Shown here: in pieces, positions 8,327-16,410 of the stretch
Position numbering within the stretch: position 1 is the first letter of the stretch
Layout of the letters: each line of letters begins with the position of its first letter
NCBI RefSeq assembly: GCF_036010325.1
Contig: NZ_CP108549.1
Coordinates: forward strand, 1,116,001 to 1,180,000
DNA from: Streptomyces sp. NBC_01210
GTDB lineage: Bacteria; Actinomycetota; Actinomycetes; Streptomycetales; Streptomycetaceae
Direction: 5' to 3'
DNA length: 64,000 nucleotides
The notes under the pieces: model-generated
Told to the model about the DNA's origin: nothing
The model's database searches: none
Seen by the model: the letters and a program-made list of their open reading frames with translations, nothing else
Made by a program: the position numbers and the translations under genes

Positions 8327-9010
8327 TTGACTTTCCTCACCATCGGTCATCGCGGGGTCATGGGCGTCGAGCCGGAGAACACCCTGCGCTCCTTCATCCG
8401 TGCCGAGCAGGCCGGTATGGACGCCATCGAACTGGATCTGCATCTCAGCAAGGACGGCGCCCTCGTCGTCATGCACGACGCCGACGTGGACCGTACGACC
8501 GGCGGAAACGGACCGATCGCCGACAAGACCCTCGCCGAGCTGCGGGAGCTCGACGCGGGCGACGGCGAACGGGTACCGGTCTTCGAGGAGGTGCTCGACG
8601 CCGTACGGGCACCGCTCCAGGCGGAGATCAAGGACGTGGCCGCGGCCCGGGCACTCGCCGAGGTGATGCGCCGCCGCGATCTCGTCCAACGCGTCGAAGT
8701 GTCGTCCTTCCACGACGACGCGATCGCCGAGATCGCCACCCTGGTGCCGGGTGTACGGACCGTGCTCATCGCCAGCCGCTGGGGCGCCGACGTCGTGGAC
8801 CGCGCGAAGGCGGTGGGCGCCGCCTCCCTCGCGCTGAACATCCGCAGGCTGACCCTGGAGACCGTCGAGCACGCCCACGGCGAAGGGCTTCAGGTGATCG
8901 GCTGGGTGGTGAACACCCAGGACCATCTGCGGCTGGTGCGCGCCCTCGAGCTGGACGGCGCGACCACCGACTTCCCCGAGATCCGGCGCACCGGCCGGTT
9001 CACGGCCTAG
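8327..9010 (+). CDS. Glycerophosphodiester phosphodiesterase
   Basis: The 227-residue protein is a GDPD TIM barrel that hydrolyses glycerophosphodiesters to glycerol 3-phosphate and an alcohol. Catalytic features are visible: IGHRGVMGVEPENT near the N-terminus, AIELDLHLSKDGALVVMHD with the metal-binding Glu and Asp, and the late lysine in QAEIKD. It lacks a signal peptide and is probably cytoplasmic. The TTG start is preferred because GGAAGCGAGAG lies just upstream and the conserved barrel starts at once. It is convergent with the GNAT gene, 30 bases apart. Confidence 0.9.
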   Translation: MTFLTIGHRGVMGVEPENTLRSFIRAEQAGMDAIELDLHLSKDGALVVMHDADVDRTTGGNGPIADKTLAELRELDAGDGERVPVFEEVLDAVRAPLQAEIKDVAAARALAEVMRRRDLVQRVEVSSFHDDAIAEIATLVPGVRTVLIASRWGADVVDRAKAVGAASLALNIRRLTLETVEHAHGEGLQVIGWVVNTQDHLRLVRALELDGATTDFPEIRRTGRFTA

Positions 9011-9040
9011 CGTTCCCGCGCCGGTCCCCCTGGGGCTGCC

Positions 9041-9592
9041 CTAGGACAGGTCCTTCACCAGCAGCTCGAACGCGAGATCGTCGCGCTGCGGGATGCCGAC
9101 GCGCTCGTCGCCGTACGGGAAGGGGCTCAGCCTTCCCGTACGGCGGTAGCCCCGGCGCACGTACCAGGCGATCAGCTCGTGCCGGACCGAGATCACGGTC
9201 ATCTGCATCTCGCGCACAGTCCAGCGCTCGCGGGCGATGCGCTCCGCCTCGGCGATGATCTGGCGGCCGAGGCCCGCGCCCTGCAGCCCGGGACGGACCG
9301 CGAACATGCCGAAGTACGCGGCCTCACCGCGGTGTTCGAGCTGGCAGCAGGCGATCAGCTCGCCGTCGCGCTCCACCGCGAGGAGGGTGCCGTCAGGAGC
9401 GATCACTATCTCGCGCACGGCTTCCGGGTCGGTCCGCGGCCCGTCCAGGATGTCCGCCTCAGTGGTCCAGCCGCTCCGGCTCGAGTCGCCGCGGTAGGAG
9501 GACTCGATCAGTGGAACGAGTACCGGCACATCGGCCTCGATCGCGTCACGGTAGGTGAGCTCGCCGGTGTTCCGGGGTGGTGCGGTGTCCAT
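9041..9592 (-). CDS. GNAT family N-acetyltransferase
   Basis: A 183-residue GNAT protein. The acetyl-CoA-binding motif A is MFAVRPGLQGAGLGRQIIAE (the Q/RxxGxG/A loop), followed by the typical WYVRRGYRRTGRL motif B. It should transfer an acetyl group to an amine, whose identity cannot be read from the sequence. The ATG at MDTAPPRNTG matches the domain length. A VOC gene is divergent 75 bases away. Confidence 0.88.
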   Translation of the reverse strand: MDTAPPRNTGELTYRDAIEADVPVLVPLIESSYRGDSSRSGWTTEADILDGPRTDPEAVREIVIAPDGTLLAVERDGELIACCQLEHRGEAAYFGMFAVRPGLQGAGLGRQIIAEAERIARERWTVREMQMTVISVRHELIAWYVRRGYRRTGRLSPFPYGDERVGIPQRDDLAFELLVKDLS

Positions 9593-9667
9593 GGGCTGGC
9601 CGTCCCCTTCCGCTGCGTGCAGGTGTCGGACGAGACTAACCCGGCCGTTCGGCCTAGGGTCCGGGGC

Positions 9668-10054
9668 ATGGTGCATGTGCTGAGCAGCCGGATCCTGCTT
9701 CGCCCGGCCGATCCCCAGCGGTCGCGCCGCTTCTACGGCCAGACGCTGGCCCTGCCGGTCTACCGGGAGTTCGGCACGGGCCCCGAGCGGGGCACGGTGT
9801 ACTTCCTGGGCGGCGGCTATCTGGAGGTCTCGGGGCGTGCGGCGGCGGCGCCTTCGCCCTCCGTACAGCTGTGGCTCCAGGTCGCGGACGTCACGGCGGC
9901 GTACGAAGAGCTGTCGGGGCGCGGTGTCGAGGTGCTGCGGCCGCCGCGGCGCGAGCCGTGGGGGCTGATCGAGATGTGGATCGCCGACCCGGACGGCCAC
10001 CGCATCGCGCTGGTCGAGGTGCCGGCCGACCATCCGCTGCGGTTCCGCCCGTGA
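9668..10054 (+). CDS. VOC (glyoxalase/bleomycin-resistance) superfamily protein
   Basis: The protein is 128 residues, a single two-module VOC domain. The first metal-ligand region is SSRILLRPADPQRSRRFYG, and the last module ends with EMWIADPDGHRIALVE, the DPDGHR pattern with a terminal Glu ligand. Such proteins bind divalent metals and act as small-molecule lyases, isomerases or resistance proteins; the substrate is unknown. An alternative GTG start is the next codon. Confidence 0.85.
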   Translation: MVHVLSSRILLRPADPQRSRRFYGQTLALPVYREFGTGPERGTVYFLGGGYLEVSGRAAAAPSPSVQLWLQVADVTAAYEELSGRGVEVLRPPRREPWGLIEMWIADPDGHRIALVEVPADHPLRFRP

Positions 10055-10219
10055 GCGCGGTACCGCCCGTGAGCACCGCGGCCGGCAGTAGAGGCGTGTT
10101 GGGGCGCCGGAGGGCGGGCGCGCTTTCCGGGTGTGCTCCCCGCGTACCCCCGTGCGCTCGCGTAGGTCACGCAGGGCCGGGCATCGACCACTCGACACCG
10201 TCGAAGGGGGAGGTGCGCA

Positions 10220-10771
10220 GTGCACGGACCTGCGATGTCCGACTGGTTGCTCGTCGCGCTGTGCGGGGCAACCGGCGCGTACTGCCTTGCGCGGATGCGC
10301 AGTTGCTCCGGCGAGGCACGCAAGGCGGCCGGCGGCGAGGCCCTGATGGGCTTCGGGATGGCCGCGATGGCCGTGTCCGCCGCCGTGCTCACGGTGCCGG
10401 AGTGGGCCTGGACGGTGTACGCCGCGGTCTTCGGCGCGGCCGCGCTGCACGCCCTGTGGCCGGCCCGGCGCGGCACGCACCATCTGCACCATCGCGTCGG
10501 CTCGCTCGCGATGGTCTACATGGCGGTGGCGATGGCGCCGGGCGGCGGGCACACCGGTCATTCCTCCGCCGGTGCGCCGTTGCTGACCGGCGCGCTGCTC
10601 GTGTACTACACCGTGTACGTACTGCGCTCGGGCGTCCGGCTGATGCCCGTGCCGTCCCCTGCGGGCGGCGCGGCGACGGCGACCATCACCTGGGGTGCCC
10701 GCCCCGAGCTGGCGCTCGCCTGCAGGCTCACCATGGGTATCGCCATGCTGGCGATGCTGCTCGCCCTCTGA
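10220..10771 (+). CDS. DUF5134 integral membrane protein
   Basis: The 183-residue protein matches DUF5134, an actinobacterial membrane family. Five or more hydrophobic segments are visible (SDWLLVALCGATGAYCLA, LMGFGMAAMAVSAAVL, WTVYAAVFGAAALHAL, MVYMAVAMAPGG, LTMGIAMLAMLLAL) with histidine-rich loops (GTHHLHHRVG, GGGHTGHSS) that hint at metal binding. The GTG start follows GGGGGAGG by 6 bases. The gene begins a same-strand run with an M56 peptidase and a PAP2 phosphatase. Confidence 0.82.
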   Translation: MHGPAMSDWLLVALCGATGAYCLARMRSCSGEARKAAGGEALMGFGMAAMAVSAAVLTVPEWAWTVYAAVFGAAALHALWPARRGTHHLHHRVGSLAMVYMAVAMAPGGGHTGHSSAGAPLLTGALLVYYTVYVLRSGVRLMPVPSPAGGAATATITWGARPELALACRLTMGIAMLAMLLAL

Positions 10772-10877
10772 ACCGGCGGCGCGGCCCGCCGAACCGCGGG
10801 CGCCGAAACCGTGTCGTACATCACTTGGCTTGCGCGGCCATACCCGTGAGTAGCCGCTCGCTCATAGGCTGTCGCCC

Positions 10878-11813
10878 ATGTTGGTCTCCCTCGTGCTGCT
10901 GCTGCTCGGCGCACTGGCCGCCGTCGTGGCCCCGCGACTTGTGTCGCGTGCCGACTGGCCGGAGCGCGAGCCTGTGGTGGCGCTGTGGGTGTGGCAGTGC
11001 GTAGTGGCGGCCGTGCTGCTGTGCTTCGCGCTCTCCATGACTTTGAGCGCGGCCGCAGCCTGGCAGTTCGTACGGGGTCAAGTCTTCGCGGCCGCACCGC
11101 ACGGCGTGGTCGAGGCGTACGCCCTCGGCGCGAACGAACCGTGGTCCGCCCTGCTCGCCGTGGCCCTCGCCTGCGGTGGCCTCTGGACGGGCGCGATGCT
11201 CACCCGGGAGATCCACCGGACCCAGGTGCGGCGCAAGCGGCGGCGCATGGAACTTCTTGTGCGCTCCCCGCTGCTGCCGGGCGAGGAGCCGGGCGGTGAA
11301 CCCCTGGTCGTCCTGGAGGGCGAACGGCCCGACGCCTGGTGGCTGCCCGGCACCGCGCCCCAACTGGTCATCACCACAGCAGCGTTGCGCCGGCTGAAGG
11401 GCCGTCAGCTCGACGCCGTACTGGCGCACGAGCAGGGCCACGCGCAGGCGCGGCACGACTGGCTGCTGCACTGTTCGGCCGCGCTGGCCAACGGCTTTCC
11501 GCAGATCCCGGTGTTCGCGGCGTTCCGCGACGAGATGCACCGGCTGGTCGAACTGGCTGCCGACGATGTCGCGTCGAAGCGCTTCGGCCGTCTCACCATC
11601 GCGCTGGCCCTGGTCGAACTCAACGAGGACCGCGGGGTGTTCGGGCCCTGCCCCACGCCGGACGCCCAGCTGCCGCACCGCGTCAACCGGCTGCTGACGC
11701 CGGCGCCGCGGCTCACCGCAGGCCGCAAACTGCGGCTGACCGCGGCCGCCGCACTGGTGCCGCTGGTTCCGCTGCTGGTGGCATTCGTGCCGGCCCTGCG
11801 CGCGCTGGGTTAG
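10878..11813 (+). CDS. M56 family membrane metallopeptidase (BlaR1-like)
   Basis: The protein (311 residues) has three N-terminal membrane segments, then the zinc protease motif AHEQGHAQARHD (HExxH, His184-His188) with a downstream Glu in LAADDVASKR, and a last hydrophobic segment near the C-terminus. This is the M56 arrangement of BlaR1/MecR1 without the penicillin-binding sensor. In many actinomycetes such peptidases pair with a BlaI-type repressor, but none is seen here. Its target is unknown. It lies 106 bases after the DUF5134 gene. Confidence 0.9.
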   Translation: MLVSLVLLLLGALAAVVAPRLVSRADWPEREPVVALWVWQCVVAAVLLCFALSMTLSAAAAWQFVRGQVFAAAPHGVVEAYALGANEPWSALLAVALACGGLWTGAMLTREIHRTQVRRKRRRMELLVRSPLLPGEEPGGEPLVVLEGERPDAWWLPGTAPQLVITTAALRRLKGRQLDAVLAHEQGHAQARHDWLLHCSAALANGFPQIPVFAAFRDEMHRLVELAADDVASKRFGRLTIALALVELNEDRGVFGPCPTPDAQLPHRVNRLLTPAPRLTAGRKLRLTAAAALVPLVPLLVAFVPALRALG

Positions 11814-11846
11814 CCCGACGGGCCGGTCAGCCGCGAGGATCACCCC

Positions 11847-12533
11847 ATGTACTCCCGTCGCCCGCCGCACTCGACTCCCCCGGCACACGACCCGGTCGCC
11901 GTACCGGCCCGTACGGGTGCAGTGCTCGCCGTCGTGTCCGTGGTGCTGGTGGTTCTGGTCGCGGTCTCCTGGGCGCCTCTCGTCTCCTTCGACCGCACCG
12001 TCGCCGACGGGCTGCACCACTGGGCGGTGACCGAGCCGGGGCTCACCGGGGTGAACCGGGTGCTCACCGACTGGGTGTGGGACCCGTGGGCGATGCGCGC
12101 CCTGATCGCCGCGGCCGCCGCGTGGCTGTGGTGGCGGGGAGAGCGGCTGTCGGCACTGTGGGTCGCGGTAACGAGCGCGGTGGGCACGTTCGTACAGCAG
12201 GGTCTGAAGTACGCCGTGGGACGGGAGCGGCCACAGTGGCCGGATCCGGCCGACTCGGCCCACTACGCGGCCTTCCCCTCCGGTCATGCGATGACGGCCA
12301 TGGTCACCTGCGGTCTGCTGCTGTGGCTGCTCAGGCGGCACGGCGTGGACGGACCGCTGTGGCACTGGAGCGTCGCGGCCGCGGTCGTATCGGTCGCCGG
12401 AGTGGGCCTGACCCGGCTCTATCTCGGCGTGCACTGGCCCTCGGACGTGCTGGGCGGCTGGCTGTTGGGGGCCTCTCTGGTCGCCCTGTCGGTCGCCGCG
12501 TACGAGCGTGTGGTCTTGTCCCGGAAGCGCTGA
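11847..12533 (+). CDS. PAP2 family membrane phosphatase
   Basis: A 228-residue integral membrane phosphatase. The three PAP2 motifs are intact: KYAVGRERPQ, FPSGHAMTAM (PSGH with the proton-donor His) and SVAGVGLTRLYLGVHWPSD (SRxxxxxHxxxD-like, with the nucleophilic His in GVHWPSD). Likely substrates are phosphatidate, undecaprenyl pyrophosphate or related lipid phosphates at the outer face of the membrane. It starts 33 bases after the M56 gene, so cotranscription is likely. Confidence 0.92.
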   Translation: MYSRRPPHSTPPAHDPVAVPARTGAVLAVVSVVLVVLVAVSWAPLVSFDRTVADGLHHWAVTEPGLTGVNRVLTDWVWDPWAMRALIAAAAAWLWWRGERLSALWVAVTSAVGTFVQQGLKYAVGRERPQWPDPADSAHYAAFPSGHAMTAMVTCGLLLWLLRRHGVDGPLWHWSVAAAVVSVAGVGLTRLYLGVHWPSDVLGGWLLGASLVALSVAAYERVVLSRKR

Positions 12534-12552
12534 GGCGGAGAGGATCGCGGTC

Positions 12553-13248
12553 ATGGCGATCAAAGGTGTGCTCTTCGACTTCTCCGGAACGCTCTTCCGT
12601 ATCGAGTCCGCGCGGGACTGGCTGAGCGCGGTCCTCCAGGCGCGGGGCAGCACGGTCCCCGAGGCCGAACTCGCCCGGTACGCGGATGAGTTGGAGGCGG
12701 CCGGAGCACTCCCCGGCGGGTCCTTCCCACAACGGCTGCCGCCGCATCTCACCGAGTTGTGGGCAACCCGCGACGAAAGCATGGAGCGGCACCGGGCCGC
12801 GTACACCGGTCTCGCCCGGCAGGTGGAGCTGCCGGACGCCGGCCTGTACGACGCGCTCTACGACCGCCATATGAAGCCCGCGGCCTGGCGCCCGTATCCG
12901 GACGCCGCCGAGGTGCTGCGCGCGCTGCGGGAGCGGGGCATGGGCGTCGCGGTGGTCAGCAATATCGGCTGGGACCTGCGGCCGGTCTTCCGTGCCCATG
13001 GCCTGGACGCCTGGGTGGACGCCTACGTCCTGTCGTACGAGCACGGGGTGCAGAAGCCCGATGTGCGCCTGTTCCGCACCGCCTGCGAGGCGCTGGGCCA
13101 GGACCCGCGCGATGTATTGATGGTGGGCGACCACCCGGCAGCGGACGGCGGGGCCGCGGATCTGGGCTGCGCGGTCCACTTCGTGGACCACCTTCCGGTG
13201 GCGGAACGGCCGACGGGACTGCGGCCGGTGATCGGGCTCATCGACTGA
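12553..13248 (+). CDS. HAD family hydrolase
   Basis: The 231-residue HAD-superfamily protein starts MAIKGVLFDFSGTLF. The nucleophile Asp9 is present, but the usual second Asp of DxD is Ser11. Motif 2 is VVSNIGWD and motif 4 is MVGDHPAADGG (GDxxxxD). The DFSGT form occurs in a subset of HAD proteins with uncertain phosphatase activity. The ATG follows GGAGAGG; the gene starts 20 bases after the PAP2 gene and may end that operon. Confidence 0.88.
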   Translation: MAIKGVLFDFSGTLFRIESARDWLSAVLQARGSTVPEAELARYADELEAAGALPGGSFPQRLPPHLTELWATRDESMERHRAAYTGLARQVELPDAGLYDALYDRHMKPAAWRPYPDAAEVLRALRERGMGVAVVSNIGWDLRPVFRAHGLDAWVDAYVLSYEHGVQKPDVRLFRTACEALGQDPRDVLMVGDHPAADGGAADLGCAVHFVDHLPVAERPTGLRPVIGLID

Positions 13249-13302
13249 GCCCTCGACTGAGCTTCCCAGCGACGGAGGCACACTGAAAGCATGACAAAAC
13301 CA

Positions 13303-13339
13303 CCCGAACCGGACGATCCCCCGCGTCGCCCGGTTCGGG
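13303..13339. terminator. 10-base hairpin downstream of the HAD gene
   Basis: CCCGAACCGG and CCGGTTCGGG form a perfect inverted repeat with a 17-base loop about 55 bases after the HAD stop. It is probably the terminator of the membrane-gene run, without a T-tract as is usual in Streptomyces. Confidence 0.5.
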
Positions 13340-13394
13340 CAGCACCCTGCTGACCAGGCCCTGAGGGCCTCGCAGTGGGACGCCCTGAGTATAT

Positions 13395-13407
13395 TGGCTC
13401 GGAGCCA
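13395..13407. promoter_or_regulatory. Palindromic operator candidate upstream of tetR-type gene
   Basis: TGGCTCGGAGCCA is a perfect palindrome around a single central base, 19 bases before the ATG of the TetR-family gene and just after an AT-rich GTATATT. This position is typical for autorepression by a TetR regulator. Binding is inferred. Confidence 0.5.
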
Positions 13408-13426
13408 GTCAACGCAGGAGTCAAGC

Positions 13427-14080
13427 ATGTCCCCGCGGAGCGCATCGGTCAATGAAGAGCTTCGTCGGCGTTCCCGGGAGCGGCTTCTGCAGGCGACGGT
13501 GGAGCTCGTCGGAGAGCGCGGATACGAGGCGACCACGCTGGCCGACATCGCCGACCGGGCGGGCTCGGCACGCGGACTGGTCTCGTACTACTTCCCCGGA
13601 AAGCGTCAGCTCCTGCAGGCGGCCGTGCACCGCTTGATGCACCTGACGCTCGAGGCGGCGCTCGAGCGCGAGCCGCGCGCCGATGACGGGCGGGAGCGGC
13701 TGGCACGGGCGATCGACGCGATTCTGGGGCTGGCGGTCGACCATCCCCTTCTGATGCGGACCCATATGTCGGGGGTACTGCAGGCCGATGGTTTTGTGCA
13801 GGGCCCGGAGCAGCAACGCCTCGCGTTCCTGCTGCGGGACACGATGGAGCGGTACGGATCACCCGATGTCGACGCCGACTACCCGCTGCTGCGTGCCCTG
13901 CTGATGGGCGCGGTCTTCGCGATGCTGCTGCCCGGCGCACCGATGCCGCGGGCACGGCTGCGCGCGGAGCTGTTCCAGCGGTACGGGCTGGACTGGGAAC
14001 TCGGCGTTCCGCCGGGCGGCAGGCCGCCCGGCGGAACGCGTCAGGAGACCCGGGATCAGTGGTCGAAGTCGTCGAAGTAG
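13427..14080 (+). CDS. TetR/AcrR family transcriptional regulator
   Basis: The 217-residue protein has the TetR DNA-binding domain at residues 10-55, with the helix-turn-helix TTLADIADRAGSARGLVSYY followed by FPGKRQLL. The rest is a helical ligand domain with no clear ligand clue. The ATG follows an AGGAG by 7 bases. The last 25 or so codons run through a strong hairpin at 14004-14039, and the stop overlaps the 3' end of the convergent LVIVD gene by 25 bases, so the C-terminal tail (PPGGRPPGG onward) is unlikely to be conserved. It probably represses itself through the palindrome just upstream. Confidence 0.88.
   Translation: MSPRSASVNEELRRRSRERLLQATVELVGERGYEATTLADIADRAGSARGLVSYYFPGKRQLLQAAVHRLMHLTLEAALEREPRADDGRERLARAIDAILGLAVDHPLLMRTHMSGVLQADGFVQGPEQQRLAFLLRDTMERYGSPDVDADYPLLRALLMGAVFAMLLPGAPMPRARLRAELFQRYGLDWELGVPPGGRPPGGTRQETRDQWSKSSK
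14004..14039. terminator. Strong bidirectional terminator inside the tetR 3' end
   Basis: Two 17-base arms (GCGTTCCGCCGGGCGGC and its exact complement) separated by AG form one of the strongest hairpins in the window. It lies between convergent genes but inside the tetR reading frame, ahead of that gene's stop codon. Confidence 0.8.
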
Positions 14081-15567
14081 TCGGGCTGGGTCTGCACATT
14101 GAGCTCGTGCATCCGCACCCGCTTCGCCGGGTCCGTCCGACGGTCGTCGAGCTTCAGCACATCGAAGCCCTTGGCGATGTCATTGGCGTAGATGTAGCCG
14201 TTGTAGTAGTACGCCGACCAGGCACCGCCGGTCGATATCGTGTCCGCGCTGAGCGGGCCGCGCTCGAAGTAGGCGATCTCCTTGGGCTTCGAGGAGTTGG
14301 TGAAGTCCCAGACCGAGACCCCGCCCTGGTACCAGGCCTGGACCATGATGTCGCGGCCCTTGACCGGGATGAGTGAGCCGTTGTGGGCCACGCAGTTCTC
14401 GGTGTCCGCCTGGTAGCGGCCGATCTTGTAGTAGCTGCGGAAGACCAGCTTGCGATGGTCGCCCCTGCCAACGATGTCGTAGATGCCGTCGGCGCCGCGG
14501 TTCGGCCCGATCTGGGCGTTGCAGGTGGCCGCGCCGCCGCCACCGAGCTCGTCGGTGAAGACGACCTTGTTGGCCCGCTGGTTGAAGGTCGCCGAGTGCC
14601 AGAACGCGAAGTTCACGTTGTCCTGGACGCGGTCGATGACCTTCGGGTGCTCCGGGTCCTCGATGTCGAACAGGATGCCGTCACCCATGCAGGCGCCGGC
14701 GGCCAGGTCCCTGGACGGCAGCACCGTGATGTCGTGGCAGCCGGTGGTCTTGGCGACGCCCGGGTTGGTGGGCGAGCCGGGGTTGCCACCGCCGTCGGGG
14801 CCCTCGCCCGGGAAGAGCACCGGGAAGTTCACGATCGCCGACTTCTCGGGGGCCTTGCGCGGCACCTTGATGACGGAGATTCCGTCGTGCGGCGGCTGGC
14901 AGTCCGGGAAGGTCGCGCTCGGCGAGTACGAGGAGACGTAGATGTAGACGTTGCGACGCTCCGGCACGATGGTGTGCGTGTGCGATCCGCACGCGGTCTC
15001 GACGGCGGCGACGTACTTGGGGTTGGCCTTGTCGCTGATGTCGAAGATCTTCATGCCCTCCCAGGACGACTTCTCCGTCGCGGGCTGCGAAACGCTGTTG
15101 CAGGAGTTGTCGTTGCGCGAGGAGTCGGTGGAGAGGAAGAGCAGGTCACCGGAGACCGAGACGTCGTTCTGCGATCCGGGACACAGGACCTGCGCAACGG
15201 TCTTCGGGGCCCTCGGGTTGCTGATGTCGAAGATCCGGAAGCCGTCGTAGTTGCCCGCGAAGGCGTACTTGCCCTGGAAGGCCAGGTCTGAATTGGTCCC
15301 CTTGAGGGCGTCCTTGGGGATGTTGGTGAGGTGCTCGACATTGTCGCTGTGGACGACTGCGTCGACAGGGGGTATCTCGCCGCTTGCGATGGCCGATCTG
15401 GCTTCGGCGGCCTGCTCCGAGGAGACCTTCTCCTGGGCGGGCGCGTCCCCGGGGTCTGGTGTGGCGACCGCGGGTCCGGCCGCCAGCAGCGTGGCAAGGA
15501 GCCCGGCCGCGGCTGCAGCCACGCCCAGACGTCTGCGCCGCACTCGGGTGGTGTGCAACAGGGTCAC
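14056..15567 (-). CDS. Secreted LVIVD-repeat beta-propeller protein
   Basis: The 503-residue protein has a classic signal peptide (MTLLHTTRVRRRRLGVAAAA, then a hydrophobic core ending AVATPDP). The mature part carries LVIVD-type repeats such as YDGFRIFDISNPRAPKTVAQ, GMKIFDISDKANPKYVA and GGVSVWDFTNSSKPKEIAYF, which build a beta propeller outside the cell. Several Cys residues (LCPGSQ, ETACGSH, TTGCHD, AGACMGD) may form disulfides. Function is unknown. It is divergent from the DUF305 lipoprotein gene and convergent with tetR. Confidence 0.85.
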   Translation of the reverse strand: MTLLHTTRVRRRRLGVAAAAAGLLATLLAAGPAVATPDPGDAPAQEKVSSEQAAEARSAIASGEIPPVDAVVHSDNVEHLTNIPKDALKGTNSDLAFQGKYAFAGNYDGFRIFDISNPRAPKTVAQVLCPGSQNDVSVSGDLLFLSTDSSRNDNSCNSVSQPATEKSSWEGMKIFDISDKANPKYVAAVETACGSHTHTIVPERRNVYIYVSSYSPSATFPDCQPPHDGISVIKVPRKAPEKSAIVNFPVLFPGEGPDGGGNPGSPTNPGVAKTTGCHDITVLPSRDLAAGACMGDGILFDIEDPEHPKVIDRVQDNVNFAFWHSATFNQRANKVVFTDELGGGGAATCNAQIGPNRGADGIYDIVGRGDHRKLVFRSYYKIGRYQADTENCVAHNGSLIPVKGRDIMVQAWYQGGVSVWDFTNSSKPKEIAYFERGPLSADTISTGGAWSAYYYNGYIYANDIAKGFDVLKLDDRRTDPAKRVRMHELNVQTQPDYFDDFDH

Positions 15568-15744
15568 TGCGTCCTCCCTTGTATCCGTTCGCGGTTGAAC
15601 GGTTCACGGACCCTCGGCAGTATCTTCCTTTCCATGTACATCTCAATAGATGGCAACAGAGACGTAATGAAAGTTCTTGATCAACGGTGTGCGGAAGAGT
15701 GCTAGGACGGTCCCCAAAAACCCCAAGTGCCCCAGGAGGTCACC

Positions 15745-16410
15745 GTGTTGAACCGCCGTAGGACCGCGCGTGTCCGCAGGTCCGTCGTCGCGGCAGCGGT
15801 CACTGCCGCCGCACTCGCCCTGGGCGCCTGCGAGTCGGACTCCGACGCTCCCGCCAAGGCCAAAGGGGCAGCGGGGCCGTCCGTGGTGGCACCCGGGAAG
15901 CCGGGCGAGCCGGCCAAGACACTCTCGGCGGAGGAAGCCGCGAAGGCCGCCCCGGACGACACTCCCAACGCGGCGGACTTCTCCTACGCACAGATGATGA
16001 TCACGCACCACGGCCAGGCACTGCAGATGACCGCACTGGCACCGGATCGCGCTGGATCGACGCAGGTCAAGCGGCTGGCGGAGCGCATAGCCGCCGCACA
16101 GAAGCCGGAACTGGCCGCGATGCAGGGGTGGCTCAAAAGCAACGGCGGGGCGAAGGGGAAGGGCGGTCATGACCACGGTCCGGGCGCAATGCCCGGAATG
16201 GCCACCCCGGCCCAACTGGCCCAGCTGCGCGCGGCGAAGGGCAAGGCGTTCGACGAACTCTTCCTGGCGCTGATGATCACCCACCATCAGGGTGCGATCA
16301 CGATGGCCACCAATGTCCTCTCGGGCGGGAACAACGTCCTCGTCGAGGAGATGGCGAACGATGTGATCGCGCAGCAGACGAGCGAGATCAACCGGATGCG
16401 TTCGATGTGA
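15745..16410 (+). CDS. DUF305 lipoprotein
   Basis: A 221-residue exported protein. The signal peptide ends in the lipobox ALGACES, so it should be anchored to the outer face of the membrane. Two DUF305 motifs follow, MMITHHGQALQM and ALMITHHQGAI, whose paired histidines suggest metal binding (DUF305 proteins are often linked to copper), plus a HDHGPGAMPGMA linker. The GTG start is preceded by AGGAGG. The 3' end overlaps the convergent DUF6214-like gene by 23 bases. Confidence 0.88.
   Translation: MLNRRRTARVRRSVVAAAVTAAALALGACESDSDAPAKAKGAAGPSVVAPGKPGEPAKTLSAEEAAKAAPDDTPNAADFSYAQMMITHHGQALQMTALAPDRAGSTQVKRLAERIAAAQKPELAAMQGWLKSNGGAKGKGGHDHGPGAMPGMATPAQLAQLRAAKGKAFDELFLALMITHHQGAITMATNVLSGGNNVLVEEMANDVIAQQTSEINRMRSM

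Noticed and set aside
13291..13353. 20-codon frame after the HAD gene with GGAGG upstream
   Set aside because: It is encoded mostly by the arms of the terminator hairpin and has a 12-base spacing to the ribosome site; probably chance.
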